Source of the DNA: Actinomycetes bacterium | GTDB taxonomy: Bacteria; Actinomycetota; Acidimicrobiia; Acidimicrobiales; UBA8190 | DNA: 50,678 nucleotides | Assembly (NCBI GenBank): GCA_021803325.1 | Contig: JAJZLP010000202.1 | Span: forward strand, 2,101 to 52,778 | Direction of reading: 5' to 3' | Shown: in pieces, positions 17,150-25,508 of the stretch | Numbering within the stretch: position 1 is the first letter of the stretch | How the letters are laid out: each line of letters opens with the position of its first letter | Notes under the pieces: model-generated | What the model was told of the DNA's origin: nothing | Database searches by the model: none | What the model saw: the letters and a program-made list of their open reading frames with translations, nothing else | Program-made: the position numbers and the translations under genes

Positions 17150-19201
17150 ATGCCCTCCACCGACGAACCTGGCGACCGAGCACCCGGCGGACCGGCGAGC
17201 CTCGTCACCCCGGCGCTGCTCGCGCACCAGCGGATCTCCTTCGCCGGCCTTGTGGTCCGCGACGGGCGGTGCTGGTGGAGCCGGTCCTGCCCGGAGGAAG
17301 GTGGGCGGCAGGTCGTGGAGCAGGGCTGGCTCGATCCGGATCGCCCCGTACGACGGGTGTCGCCCCCCGGTATGGACGTGCGGAGCCGGGTGCACGAGTA
17401 CGGCGGAGGGGCGTTCGCCGTCGTAGCCGGCGGGCTGGCCGTCGTGGATGCGGCCGACGGCGCCATCTGGTGGTCGGCGGGTGGTGGGGACCGCTTCGGT
17501 GGCGGGGATGAGCCGGGCGCCGTTGACTGGCGACGGGTGACGCCGGCAGCACCGGAGGGGTTCCGGGACCGGTATGCCGACCTGTTCGAGCTTGCTGGGG
17601 CTCGAGCGTTGGTCGCCGTGCGCGAGCGGTCGGCCGGTGTGGGCAGCGGAGCGACGGCGGCTGAGGCGGTGGACGAGATCGTCGCCGTTCCTCTCGACGG
17701 TCCCGCACAGGCGATCGTGCTCCACAGCGGGCGGGACTTCTACGCCGCGCCGCGCCCGTCGCCTGGCGGTGACCGGCTGGCGTTCGTGTGCTGGGATCAT
17801 CCCCACATGCCGTGGGACGGGTCCGAGCTGCACGTGGTGGGCCTGTCCGTGGGGCCAGCCGGGATGCCTGGACCCTGGGCCGGCGGTGATGACGAGGCAC
17901 GGCTCCGTCCCGGTGGGGCGTTTCGGGTTGCCGGTGGCCCAGACGAGGCTGTCGGGCAGCCCCAGTGGGTGGGCGACCAATTGTGGTTCGTCTCCGATCG
18001 GCGCGGGTACTGGCAGCCGTGGACCTGGACGGCGGCGGCGGGTGCTCGCCCGTCATGCGACGAAGCCGCCGACTTCCACGCCCCGGATTGGGCGCTGGGC
18101 CAGCGGACCATGGCTCCGCTCGGCGCCGAGGAGATGGCGGTTCGCTTCCGGCGAGGCGGCCGTGACCGGGTCGGAGTGCTCGATCGGGGATCGGGCCGGC
18201 TCGAGGAGGTCGCACAGCCATGGGTGACCGTCGGCGCCCTGGCTGCAGACGATCAGGACATCGTGGTCCTCGGCTCGACAGCAACCGAGGGCACCGGGAT
18301 CGGCGTGGTCTCCAGCGGCGGCGGGGTGCGCTGGGTCCGGGCACCATCGGCGCCCCCGCTGCCGGTCGAGGCGGTGTCGCAGGCAGTGCCGGCCACGGTC
18401 ACCGGCGAGGACGGCGGCGACGTGCACGTGCTGGTGTACCGGCCGGCGCCGAACGAGGCCGGGGTGCAGGCGGGGACCGCCTCGCCGCTCATGGTGCTGT
18501 GCCACGGTGGCCCGACCGGTGCGGCGGAGCCTGGGTTCGACCTGCAGGTGCAGCTGTGGACCAGCCGGGGTTTCGTCGTGGCTGCCGTCGACTATCGGGG
18601 GTCGAGCGGCTACGGCCGTGCCTACCGTCGGGCGCTCGACGGCCGGTGGGGCGACCTGGACGCTGCCGACGTCCGTGCGGTGGCCCGTCACCTGGTGGCG
18701 CTGGGGGAGGTCGACGGCCGGCGGGTCGCGGTGCGCGGCGCCAGTGCAGGAGGGTTCACGGCACTGCGGGCGGCGACGCCCGATGGGCCATTTCGGGCTG
18801 CCGTGGTGGCCTACGGGGTCACCGACCTGTACGCGCTGGCCGCAGACACCCACAAGTTCGAGTCGCGTTACCTCGACACGCTGGTCGGCCCGCTCCCCGG
18901 CGCCGAGGACCGCTACGACCAGCGGTCGCCGGCGCGGCATCCCGAGCATGTCGGTGCCGCTGTCCTGCTGCTGCAGGGTGCGGACGACCCGATCGTGCCT
19001 CCCTCCCAGGCTGCGGCCATGGCGGGAGCACTGCGGATGCGGGGTATCCGCTGCGACCTGGTCGTGTTCCCCGGGGAAGGGCACGGTTTCCGTCGGCCCG
19101 AGACGGTTCGGGCTGCAGCTGCGGCCGAGCTGCGGTTCGTGGGCGACGTGTTGGACCTGGGTGACCTTGTGGGTCCGGGCGAGGAGCTGGACCCAGCGTG
19201 A
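17150..19201 (+). CDS. S9 family serine peptidase (prolyl oligopeptidase/acylaminoacyl-peptidase type)
   Basis: A 683-aa peptidase expected to cleave short peptides. Residues of about 1-430 form the beta-propeller that gates access, and 450-683 the alpha/beta-hydrolase domain. The catalytic triad is visible: S532 in RGASAGGFTALRA, D613 in QGADDPIVPPSQ and H645 in GEGHGFRRPE. The oxyanion region HGGPTGAAEPGFD is also present. There is no signal peptide, so it should be cytoplasmic. The ATG at 17150 is chosen because it follows a TACCCT box and the family begins here; the frame upstream is antisense to the MDR gene. Confidence 0.9.
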   Translation: MPSTDEPGDRAPGGPASLVTPALLAHQRISFAGLVVRDGRCWWSRSCPEEGGRQVVEQGWLDPDRPVRRVSPPGMDVRSRVHEYGGGAFAVVAGGLAVVDAADGAIWWSAGGGDRFGGGDEPGAVDWRRVTPAAPEGFRDRYADLFELAGARALVAVRERSAGVGSGATAAEAVDEIVAVPLDGPAQAIVLHSGRDFYAAPRPSPGGDRLAFVCWDHPHMPWDGSELHVVGLSVGPAGMPGPWAGGDDEARLRPGGAFRVAGGPDEAVGQPQWVGDQLWFVSDRRGYWQPWTWTAAAGARPSCDEAADFHAPDWALGQRTMAPLGAEEMAVRFRRGGRDRVGVLDRGSGRLEEVAQPWVTVGALAADDQDIVVLGSTATEGTGIGVVSSGGGVRWVRAPSAPPLPVEAVSQAVPATVTGEDGGDVHVLVYRPAPNEAGVQAGTASPLMVLCHGGPTGAAEPGFDLQVQLWTSRGFVVAAVDYRGSSGYGRAYRRALDGRWGDLDAADVRAVARHLVALGEVDGRRVAVRGASAGGFTALRAATPDGPFRAAVVAYGVTDLYALAADTHKFESRYLDTLVGPLPGAEDRYDQRSPARHPEHVGAAVLLLQGADDPIVPPSQAAAMAGALRMRGIRCDLVVFPGEGHGFRRPETVRAAAAAELRFVGDVLDLGDLVGPGEELDPA

Positions 19202-19375
19202 GCGATCGGACGTGCTGCAGCGCGTGATGCGTCGCGCGGTGGGACAACCGGTGCCGGCGGCGCCCGCAGCGGCAGCGACATGAGCGTCTCTGTCGGCGCA
19301 CGGCGTTCCCCGATCGGCGTCGCGTCCGCTGCCAGCGGCATCGGTTGATGAGACCGATAACGGAACTGCACGGCG

Positions 19376-19381
19376 TACCAT
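19376..19381 (+). promoter_or_regulatory. -10 box for leaderless membrane glycosyltransferase-like gene
   Basis: TACCAT, 6 nt (AGGCAA), then ATG at 19388. Confidence 0.5.
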
Positions 19382-19387
19382 AGGCAA

Positions 19388-20917
19388 ATGCCAGCTCGAC
19401 TGGTTCGCCGGGTCGGACACGCCGTGGCCGGCTGGAGCCCGGAGCAGCGGGACGCAGCCCTCTATCTGGCCTGCGCCCTCTTCGCCGCGGGTATGGCCGG
19501 AACGTCCTCCATCGCGCTCTACCGTGCGTGGGGCCGGCTGGCTGTCGGCCCCTATGTCGTGGGGGCCCTCGCCTCGGGTTGGATGGCGCTACGGGCCCGC
19601 AGATCAGGGCTGAGCGCTCCAACCGGCTCCGCCGACGTCGCAGCGGCCGGGGATGGTTGGCATTGGACCACGCCCCGCCTGGTGATCTTCCTGGTGGTGC
19701 TGGTCGGGGCGACGCTCGCCCCACTGTCGCTCGAGATCCTGTGGCGGACCGAGGGGGTGCCGACCAGCACGGCCCACGTCCAGCCCGAGGTGCAGGTCGT
19801 GGAGACAGCCGGGCAGCGGGTGGCGCACGGGAAGGACCCGTACCGGAACATCAATCCCCGCCATCTGCCACCTGCGCCGACGGGGCAGCCGGCCTACGAC
19901 GTCTTCAACCCCTACCTGCCGCTCATGTCGGTGTTCGGTCTCGCCCGGGGAGTGAACGCGCCGCCGCAGCTCAGCGATGCCCGGGTGGGATTCTCGCTCG
20001 TCACGATGCTGCTGGTGGCCGCCGCTCTGGCCCTGTGCCGAGGGCCGGCGGCACCCCGAGTGCTGACGCTGCAGGCCATGACCGTCCTGCCGACGGCGGC
20101 GCTGCCGCTCGCCACCGGTGGGGACGACCTGCCCATCGTCGCGCTCATGTTGCTCGGACTGGTCCTGCTGCAGCGCCGTCGACCGTTCGGTGCCGGAGTC
20201 GTGCTCGGGATCGGGGCAGCGATGAAGCTCACGGCGTGGCCCCTGGCAGCCATCGCGGTGTTCGCCGCGCGCGACCGTGATGGTCGGCGCACGTGGCAGG
20301 CGAGGGCGTGGCTGGTGGCCGGGGTCCTCGGGGTCATGGTCCCCGCCGTGGTCCCGACGATGCTGTCCAACATGTCCGCCTTCGTCGAAAACGTCATCCG
20401 GTTCCCGCTCGGCCTGGCTGGCGTCACGTCCCCGGCGGCCAGCCCCCTGCTCGGGCATGTGCTGGTGACCGTCTTCCCGCACTTGCACCGAGGCATCACC
20501 GCCGCCATCGTGCTGGGCGGTGCGGTCGCGATGGTGGTCGTGCTCGTCCGCCATACGCCACGGACGCCGTGGGAGCTGGCGCGCCTGCTCGGCTGGGCGA
20601 TGGTGGGTGCCATCGTGCTCGCTCCGAGCACCCGCGTCGGCTACGCGCTGTACCCCATCGACCTGCTCATCTGGGCGTGGATGCTTCGAGCCGAGGAGCG
20701 TCACGACCGCGGGTCCGGCGAGGTCGTGGAGGCGGCCGAGGCGGTGGTCGGGGCTGCCGACCTCCACGATGCGCCGCACCCCGGCTCCGGCAGCGGTGCC
20801 GTTCCCGGCCATCGTTCGGGCGGCCGGTGTGCATCCGTACCCATGCTGCGCTGGGTCGCCGGGGATCCCCGGGCGACTGGCCCTAGCGCTCAGCCACGTA
20901 GGCGCCCAGCCACGTAG
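19388..20917 (+). CDS. GT-C-like integral membrane protein (DUF2029/GT87-like)
   Basis: A 509-aa polytopic membrane protein with about ten to eleven hydrophobic spans. A large outward loop after the third span carries AHVQPEVQVVETAGQRVAHG and DPYRNINPRHLPP, the layout seen in polyprenyl-phosphate-mannose-dependent transferases of the GT87/DUF2029 group. Later spans include GIGAAMKLTAWPLAAIAVFA and RVGYALYPIDLLIWAW. It probably adds a sugar to an envelope glycan on the outer face; acceptor and donor are unknown. The last 30 residues are translated from non-conserved sequence that runs into a 16-bp minisatellite, and the TAG stop is supplied by that repeat. Confidence 0.7.
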   Translation: MPARLVRRVGHAVAGWSPEQRDAALYLACALFAAGMAGTSSIALYRAWGRLAVGPYVVGALASGWMALRARRSGLSAPTGSADVAAAGDGWHWTTPRLVIFLVVLVGATLAPLSLEILWRTEGVPTSTAHVQPEVQVVETAGQRVAHGKDPYRNINPRHLPPAPTGQPAYDVFNPYLPLMSVFGLARGVNAPPQLSDARVGFSLVTMLLVAAALALCRGPAAPRVLTLQAMTVLPTAALPLATGGDDLPIVALMLLGLVLLQRRRPFGAGVVLGIGAAMKLTAWPLAAIAVFAARDRDGRRTWQARAWLVAGVLGVMVPAVVPTMLSNMSAFVENVIRFPLGLAGVTSPAASPLLGHVLVTVFPHLHRGITAAIVLGGAVAMVVVLVRHTPRTPWELARLLGWAMVGAIVLAPSTRVGYALYPIDLLIWAWMLRAEERHDRGSGEVVEAAEAVVGAADLHDAPHPGSGSGAVPGHRSGGRCASVPMLRWVAGDPRATGPSAQPRRRPAT

Positions 20918-21046
20918 GCGCTCAGCCACGTAGGCGCTTAGGCGCTCAGCCACGCAGGCGCTCAGCCACGTAGGCGCCCAGCCACGTAGGCGCCCAGCCA
21001 GGTAGGCGCTCAGGCGCTCAGCGACGTAGGCGCTCAGGCGCTCAGC
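20887..21046. repeat. 16-bp minisatellite (with 8-bp half units) between convergent genes
   Basis: The unit is CGCTCAGCCACGTAGG, with variants CGCCCAGCCACGTAGG, CGCTCAGCCACGCAGG and CGCTCAGCGACGTAGG. Copies start at 20887, 20903, 20919, 20943, 20959, 20975, 20991 and 21015. Eight-bp half units (CGCTCAGG or CGCTTAGG) lie at 20935, 21007 and 21031. The TAG of the second copy is the stop of the membrane protein gene, and the TGA of the opposite-strand gene (21036-21034) also lies in the array. Confidence 0.92.
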
Positions 21047-21729
21047 GAGCGGACGTAGAGCTCCACACTGTACGGGGTGATGTCCGTGGTCGCTGTGGCG
21101 GCCGTGGCGAACTGGCTGGGTGAGACGACGACACCGATCTCCCACAGGTTGCCGTCGATGGAACCGTGCTGACCGAGGATCTCCACCCCGGCGGCGGTCC
21201 GGCTGGGCGCAGTGCTGATCTGCTGCCAGCCATCGGCCCGAAGCTCGGCGCGGAAGAACGTGATCACGTCGGCCTGGCTGGCATCGACTCGCAACCCGAG
21301 CGATCGGTCGTAGGTCTCGACACCATGGTCGTGGATGGAGCCGGGTACGACGGTGGAGCCCGCCGGGAGTGCCAGGGCGTCGACGATGTCTGCCGGTGGT
21401 TGCCCACCGCTGCGCAGCGCGCTCAGCAGGGTGCTTGCGGGAACGGCGCGCAGCTTGGCACCGGCGACGATGCGGGCAGTGGTTGGCGCGCTCGTCGGCG
21501 CTGTGCTCGGCCCGAGGCCGAGGGCGATGGAGCCGCCGACGAAGATCACCAACGCCAAGCCCAGCACGATGAACGCCGGCTTGGCACTCGGGCCGGGCGG
21601 CCGCTCGTCGTGCTCGGAGCCATCGGCGCGGGGGAGCGGCGGCCGTGTCGGGCCGCGGCGGGACCTGGGAACGCTGTCCACGGGCGCCGCAGTGGCGGGG
21701 TGGTCGGGGTCGAGGTCGGGTCGGCTCAT
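21034..21729 (-). CDS. Hypothetical single-pass membrane protein
   Basis: A 231-aa protein if read from the ATG at 21729. About 45 polar Pro/Arg/Asp-rich residues are followed by one membrane span (AFIVLGLALVIFVGGSIALG) and an outside domain of about 150 residues. The outside domain includes RVDASQADVITFFRAEL and LWEIGVVVSP, which resembles lipoprotein-like or sensor domains without a named family match. No ribosome-binding site or TAnnnT box precedes this ATG. The frame continues upstream through a 15-bp minisatellite encoding (DPTST)n to a CTG at 21894, which sits exactly 7 nt after a TAGCAT box; a 286-aa repeat-bearing form is therefore possible. Function unknown. Confidence 0.6.
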   Translation of the reverse strand: MSRPDLDPDHPATAAPVDSVPRSRRGPTRPPLPRADGSEHDERPPGPSAKPAFIVLGLALVIFVGGSIALGLGPSTAPTSAPTTARIVAGAKLRAVPASTLLSALRSGGQPPADIVDALALPAGSTVVPGSIHDHGVETYDRSLGLRVDASQADVITFFRAELRADGWQQISTAPSRTAAGVEILGQHGSIDGNLWEIGVVVSPSQFATAATATTDITPYSVELYVRSLSA

Positions 21730-21738
21730 GGGCAGTCT

Positions 21739-21867
21739 GGTGGGGTCTGTGCTGGTGGGGTCTGTGCTGGTGGGGTCTGTGCTGGTGGGGTCTGTGCTGG
21801 TGGGGTCTGTGCTGGTGGGGTCTGTGCTGGTGGGGTCTGTGCTGGTGGGGTCTGTGCTGGTGGGGTC
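21739..21867. repeat. 15-bp minisatellite, 8.6 copies, possibly coding
   Basis: Eight exact copies of GGTGGGGTCTGTGCT start at 21739, with a 9-bp ninth copy ending at 21867. The copies are identical, suggesting recent or ongoing expansion. The period is a multiple of three. On the minus strand, in frame with the membrane protein, it reads as repeated Asp-Pro-Thr-Ser-Thr. Confidence 0.95.
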
Positions 21868-21901
21868 GGGCGCGGCCGGCGTGCATCGGGCCAGCGGTTG
21901 G

Positions 21902-21907
21902 ATGCTA
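21902..21907 (-). promoter_or_regulatory. Candidate -10 box on the minus strand before the repeat
   Basis: TAGCAT on the minus strand, followed by 7 nt and an in-frame CTG at 21894-21892. This is the spacing seen at other leaderless starts in this window, although CTG would be an unusual start codon. Confidence 0.35.
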
Positions 21908-22133
21908 CCTGTGGGCGCGCCGGCTCCCGGCTCGCGCCTGCGTGCCGGTGGGCCGGGTGTCACAGTCCGGCAGACCGCATGCCGGGTCCCGCCACCCACG
22001 AGCGTCGTGTGCCAGGACCCGGCGGTTGGCTGCTGGCAGCGCCGACGAACGATGCAGCGGGGTGCGGAGCCTGTGGAGCGCGGACGATCGGGTACGCCGG
22101 TCGTCGTTCCCGGCGTCACGCCTCTGCAGTCGG

Positions 22134-22139
22134 TACCCT
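22134..22139 (+). promoter_or_regulatory. Candidate -10 box for the phosphoesterase gene
   Basis: TACCCT, giving a start of transcription at about 22146 and a short leader that contains the AGGAGG ribosome-binding site at 22161-22166. Confidence 0.4.
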
Positions 22140-22172
22140 GAGCCAACGGGCGGCATCGCCAGGAGGTGGGAG

Positions 22173-23528
22173 GTGCAGAGTCGAGCGGTCTCGCGGCGGC
22201 AGGTCCTGGGCGCCATGATGGCGGCGGGTGCCGCTGCTGTGACGGGGTGCGGCGGACCGGGCGGCAGCGCCCGGTCGACGGTGGCCACAGCGGTGCGACG
22301 GGCCGGCAGCAGGCCTGATCCCCGCCACCCGGTCGGCACAGACCTGCTGCCGCAGATCGACCACATCGTGCTCGTCGTGCTCGAGAACCACTCCTTCGAC
22401 AACGTGCTCGGCATGCTCGGGCGGGGTGACGGCCTGCAGCGAGACGCCGCCGGTCGGCCCACAGCCACCAATCCGGGTGCCGATGGAAAGATCGTGCATG
22501 CATTCGCCATGCCCACGCCCTGCCAGCTCCGTGGCCGCCCGTCGCAGACGTGGAACGACTCGCACATCCAATACGACCACGGGACGAACCAGGGGTTCGT
22601 GCGCTCGGCGAGCGGGCCGGTGGCCATGGGCTATCTCACCGCGGCCGACCTGCCCTTCACCTGGGGCCTGGCACGCACATTTCCGATCGGGGACCGGTAT
22701 TTCAGCTCGGTCATGGCCCAGACCTATCCCAATCGCTGCTATCTGACAGCAGGTACCTCGCTCGGCTTGGTGTCCGATGCGTTCCCGGCGGAGCTGCCAC
22801 CCAACGGCACCATCTTTGAGCTGCTCGGCCGGCATGGGATCAGCTGGCGCAACTACTACTCGTCGCTGCCGTCGGCGTTCATCTGGAAGTCGCTCATCGG
22901 CAGGCCCGACATCGACCCGAACATCCGGCCGATCACCGATCTGTACGCTGACGCGGCGGCAGGCCGACTGCCGGCCTTCTCGTTGGTGGACCCGAACTTC
23001 GGGACGAGCTCCGAGGAGGACCCGCAGGATGTCCAGTACGGCGATGTCTTCCTGTCCCAGGTGGTGCGATCGGTGCTGCACGGGCCCCGGTGGCCTCGCA
23101 CGCTGCTGATCTGGACCTACGACGAGCACGGCGGCTATTTCGACCACGTGCCGCCTCCGGCGGCGGTCCGACCCGACCGGATCGGTCCGGACATCGCCGT
23201 GCCGCCCGACCAGCCCGGCACCTTCGGCCGCTACGGTTTCCGAGTGCCGTTCGGGATCGTGTCGCCCTATGCCCGACCTGATTACGTGTCCCACGTGGTG
23301 CACGACCACACGTCGGTGTTGAAGCTGCTCGAGACGAAGTGGAACCTGCCGGCGCTCACCGATCGCGATGCCAACGCCGATGACCTGCTCGACTCCCTCG
23401 ACCTGGTCGGGGCCCCGTCGTTCCTGGTGCCGCCGCCGCTGCCGGTGCCGGCCAACCCTGCGTCATCGAGTTGTGAGACCACAGGACCGGGGACCATCCC
23501 GCCGCCGGGCGCCGTGACAGCGGCCTAG
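22173..23528 (+). CDS. Tat-exported phospholipase C-like phosphoesterase lipoprotein
   Basis: A 451-aa hydrolase of the PLC/acid phosphatase phosphoesterase family (PF04185 type), acting on phospholipids or phosphomonoesters outside the cell. The N terminus has a twin-arginine signal (SRRQVLGAMMAAG) followed by a lipobox-like VTGC, so it is probably exported folded and lipid-anchored. Active-site stretches are VVLENHSFDNVLGM, MAQTYPNRCYLTAGT and WTYDEHGGYFDHV. The C-terminal 50 residues are Pro-rich and probably disordered. The GTG at 22173 has a near-perfect AGGAGG 6 nt upstream. Pho-type regulation is plausible but no Pho box was recognised. Confidence 0.87.
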   Translation: MQSRAVSRRQVLGAMMAAGAAAVTGCGGPGGSARSTVATAVRRAGSRPDPRHPVGTDLLPQIDHIVLVVLENHSFDNVLGMLGRGDGLQRDAAGRPTATNPGADGKIVHAFAMPTPCQLRGRPSQTWNDSHIQYDHGTNQGFVRSASGPVAMGYLTAADLPFTWGLARTFPIGDRYFSSVMAQTYPNRCYLTAGTSLGLVSDAFPAELPPNGTIFELLGRHGISWRNYYSSLPSAFIWKSLIGRPDIDPNIRPITDLYADAAAGRLPAFSLVDPNFGTSSEEDPQDVQYGDVFLSQVVRSVLHGPRWPRTLLIWTYDEHGGYFDHVPPPAAVRPDRIGPDIAVPPDQPGTFGRYGFRVPFGIVSPYARPDYVSHVVHDHTSVLKLLETKWNLPALTDRDANADDLLDSLDLVGAPSFLVPPPLPVPANPASSSCETTGPGTIPPPGAVTAA

Positions 23529-23667
23529 CAGCGGGTTGCCAGGCGCGGCGGTGCCGACGTGCCCCGGCCGGCCGCCGAGAGTGGGTCGGTGCTGGCGGTG
23601 CCGGTGGCCCTCAAGGGGCCGGCGCCCGGAGCGTCGAACGACGGGTGCGGAGTGGATCTCCCCAAGC

Positions 23668-23691
23668 GTGGCCGAGTGGCCGAGTGGCCGA
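23668..23691 (+). repeat. 8-bp triple repeat
   Basis: Three exact copies of GTGGCCGA between the convergent phosphoesterase and thiD genes, 30 bp from the thiD stop. The 194-bp gap holds nothing else that I can support. Confidence 0.7.
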
Positions 23692-23722
23692 GTCGTGGGA
23701 TCCGTGGTGGGCGTCCTGGCCC

Positions 23723-24658
23723 TCAGCCAAGGCGAGGTGTGGCTGGTCCGGTGGCCTTCCGCCAGACGGCGTGGTCCAGCGGTCCACTGCCTGCGCCGAG
23801 GCGCCAGGTCTGAGCGCTGCGCAGGGCATCGGCGACGTAGTGCTTGGCTCGCTGCACAGCCTCGATGGGCGGCATCCCCTGCGCGATGCCGGCGGCGACG
23901 GCAGCGGAGAAGGTGCACCCGGTGCCGTGGTGGTTGGTGGTGGCGATCCGATCTCCGGTCAGTACGGTGGTGCCACCGGTACCCACGACGACATCGACAG
24001 CCAGGCTGTCGGCCTGCGCGCGTTGTCGCCGGCCGGCGACCGGCTTGGTGGCGCCGGGCTGCTCGCCGCCGGGCCCGTCCTCCACCACCGGCAGATCCCC
24101 TCCGGTCACGACGACGAGCGCGGCGCCCGCATGGTGCAGCGTGCGGCCGGCTTCCACCAGCATGTCGAGGGAAACGGCGCTGCCGGGTGGTGGATCGCCG
24201 GTGCTGAGACCGGCAAGGGCGAGTGCCTCGGAGGCGTTCGGGGTTGTCACAGCGCAGTACGGCAGGAGGCAGCGGCGGTAGGCGTCGGCTGCTGCCGCCG
24301 GGTCGCCGGCCAGGAGCGTGCCGGTGCTGGCGGCCAGGACCGGGTCGACGACCAGGTTGGGGAGGAGGCCCCGTGCGGCCAGATGCCCCACCGCGGCGAT
24401 GGTGGGAGCCCCCCCCAACATGCCCGTCTTCGCCGCTGCCACCGGCAAGTCGCCCGTGACGGCCTCGATCTGTCGGGCGACCAGCTCGCAGGACAGGACG
24501 ACGATGTCGTCGATCCCGGTGGTGCTCTGGGCCGTGACGGCGGTCACGGCGGTGGCCCCGAACACGCCCAGCCCGGCGAAGGTCGCGAGGTCGGCCTGGA
24601 TGCCGGCGCCGCCTCCGGAATCGGAGCCGGCGACGGTCAGAACGACCGGTGGCTGCAC
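23723..24658 (-). CDS. thiD: Hydroxymethylpyrimidine/phosphomethylpyrimidine kinase
   Basis: Ribokinase-fold enzyme of thiamine synthesis that phosphorylates HMP and HMP-phosphate to HMP-diphosphate. The 311-aa sequence has the ThiD start [20 protein letters not shown], the central [13 protein letters not shown] and [10 protein letters not shown], and the anion hole [18 protein letters not shown]. About 40 residues longer than usual, due to a polar loop at about 180-220 ([16 protein letters not shown]). The GTG at 24658 follows a minus-strand TAGCCT box by 6 nt. No other thi genes are nearby. Confidence 0.9.
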   Translation of the reverse strand: MQPPVVLTVAGSDSGGGAGIQADLATFAGLGVFGATAVTAVTAQSTTGIDDIVVLSCELVARQIEAVTGDLPVAAAKTGMLGGAPTIAAVGHLAARGLLPNLVVDPVLAASTGTLLAGDPAAAADAYRRCLLPYCAVTTPNASEALALAGLSTGDPPPGSAVSLDMLVEAGRTLHHAGAALVVVTGGDLPVVEDGPGGEQPGATKPVAGRRQRAQADSLAVDVVVGTGGTTVLTGDRIATTNHHGTGCTFSAAVAAGIAQGMPPIEAVQRAKHYVADALRSAQTWRLGAGSGPLDHAVWRKATGPATPRLG

Positions 24659-24664
24659 GGGCCC

Positions 24665-24670
24665 AGGCTA
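24665..24670 (-). promoter_or_regulatory. -10 box for leaderless thiD
   Basis: TAGCCT on the minus strand, 6 nt (GGGCCC), then GTG at 24658. Confidence 0.55.
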
Positions 24671-24803
24671 CCGGCTGGCGTGGGACCGTTCGCCCCGCAC
24701 GTGGGCCAGCTGCGCGTCGGCGGTTCGTGTCAGCGAAGTACGATTGCGCAGGTGACAGGCAGGCAGCGGGACTGGCGCAGGTGGGATCGGCCGGCGGCGG
24801 GCC

Positions 24804-25448
24804 ATGGCAGCGACGGAGCGGCACGGCGGCGTGATGGTGGACCCGGAGACTGACCGATCCGCCGCAGCGCGTCCGCCGCGAGAGCGGCTGCTCGACGCGG
24901 GCTTGGAGCTGTTCGGCACCGTAGGGTATGAGGGGACGACGGTCCAGGCGCTCTGCCGCGAGGCGCGCGTGTCGACACGCGATTTCTACCGGTATGCCGG
25001 GCAGCGGCTGGACCTCTTCCGAGACGTGTTCGCACGCGAGGCGCGCCATGTCCAGACGTCCATTGTGGCTGCACTCGCGGAGGCTCCGCTGCTGTGGTTG
25101 GTCCGGGCAGCGCTGTGGACGAGGTCCTGGTTGGGGGACATGCTGCAGGATCGTCGTCGTTACCGGGTCCTGTATCGCGAGGCGATCGGCGTCAGTGGCG
25201 AATTGGACCGCTTGCGAAGCGACTTCTTCCGCTGGAGCAGCGATCTGATGGCGCAGCAGCTGTCGTTGTGCGCTCGGTTCCGTGGCAACGAGCGCCCTGA
25301 CGCCTGTTACGAGATGCCGGCTGTCGTCATCCCGGCAGCGGCGCGGGAGATCCTGATGCAGTACATGGAGGGCAACCTCGACCTGAACGGGGGTGCGGCT
25401 CTCACGGATGCCCTCGTGCACCTGTGCGCGGTCATCGGCGAGTGGTGA
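24804..25448 (+). CDS. TetR family transcriptional regulator
   Basis: A 214-aa one-component repressor-type regulator. The TetR N-terminal domain covers about residues 24-75 (RERLLDAGLELFGTVGYEGT, then TVQALCREARVSTRDFYRYA). The C-terminal ligand domain is helical and not assignable. Start choice is uncertain: the ATG at 24804 or the ATG at 24834. A TACGAT box at 24739-24744 places the transcript start at about 24752, where a GTG opens a separate 33-codon frame that overlaps the TetR start. It lies next to a convergent acyl-CoA synthetase gene; control of fatty-acid or acyl-CoA metabolism is a reasonable guess only. Confidence 0.83.
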   Translation: MAATERHGGVMVDPETDRSAAARPPRERLLDAGLELFGTVGYEGTTVQALCREARVSTRDFYRYAGQRLDLFRDVFAREARHVQTSIVAALAEAPLLWLVRAALWTRSWLGDMLQDRRRYRVLYREAIGVSGELDRLRSDFFRWSSDLMAQQLSLCARFRGNERPDACYEMPAVVIPAAAREILMQYMEGNLDLNGGAALTDALVHLCAVIGEW

Positions 25449-25457
25449 CGACTGGTC

Positions 25458-25508
25458 GCAGGGTCACTCTGGCGGCAGGGTCACTCTGGCCGCAGGGTCA
25501 CTGGCGGC
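25458..25508. repeat. 17-bp tandem repeat at convergent gene ends
   Basis: Units of GCAGGGTCACTCTGGCG start at 25458, 25475 and 25492, the third diverging at its end. The array begins 9 bp after the TetR stop and contains the stop codon of the opposite-strand acyl-CoA synthetase (25500-25498). Confidence 0.85.

Noticed and set aside
21739-21867. CRISPR-like regularly spaced repeat
   Set aside because: The copies are head-to-tail with no spacers and no cas genes are present; it is a minisatellite.
23660-23700. tRNA-Ser/Leu-like D-stem sequence (GTGGCCGAGTGG)
   Set aside because: It is just an 8-bp tandem repeat; there is no anticodon stem, T-loop (GGTTCGA) or acceptor pairing nearby.
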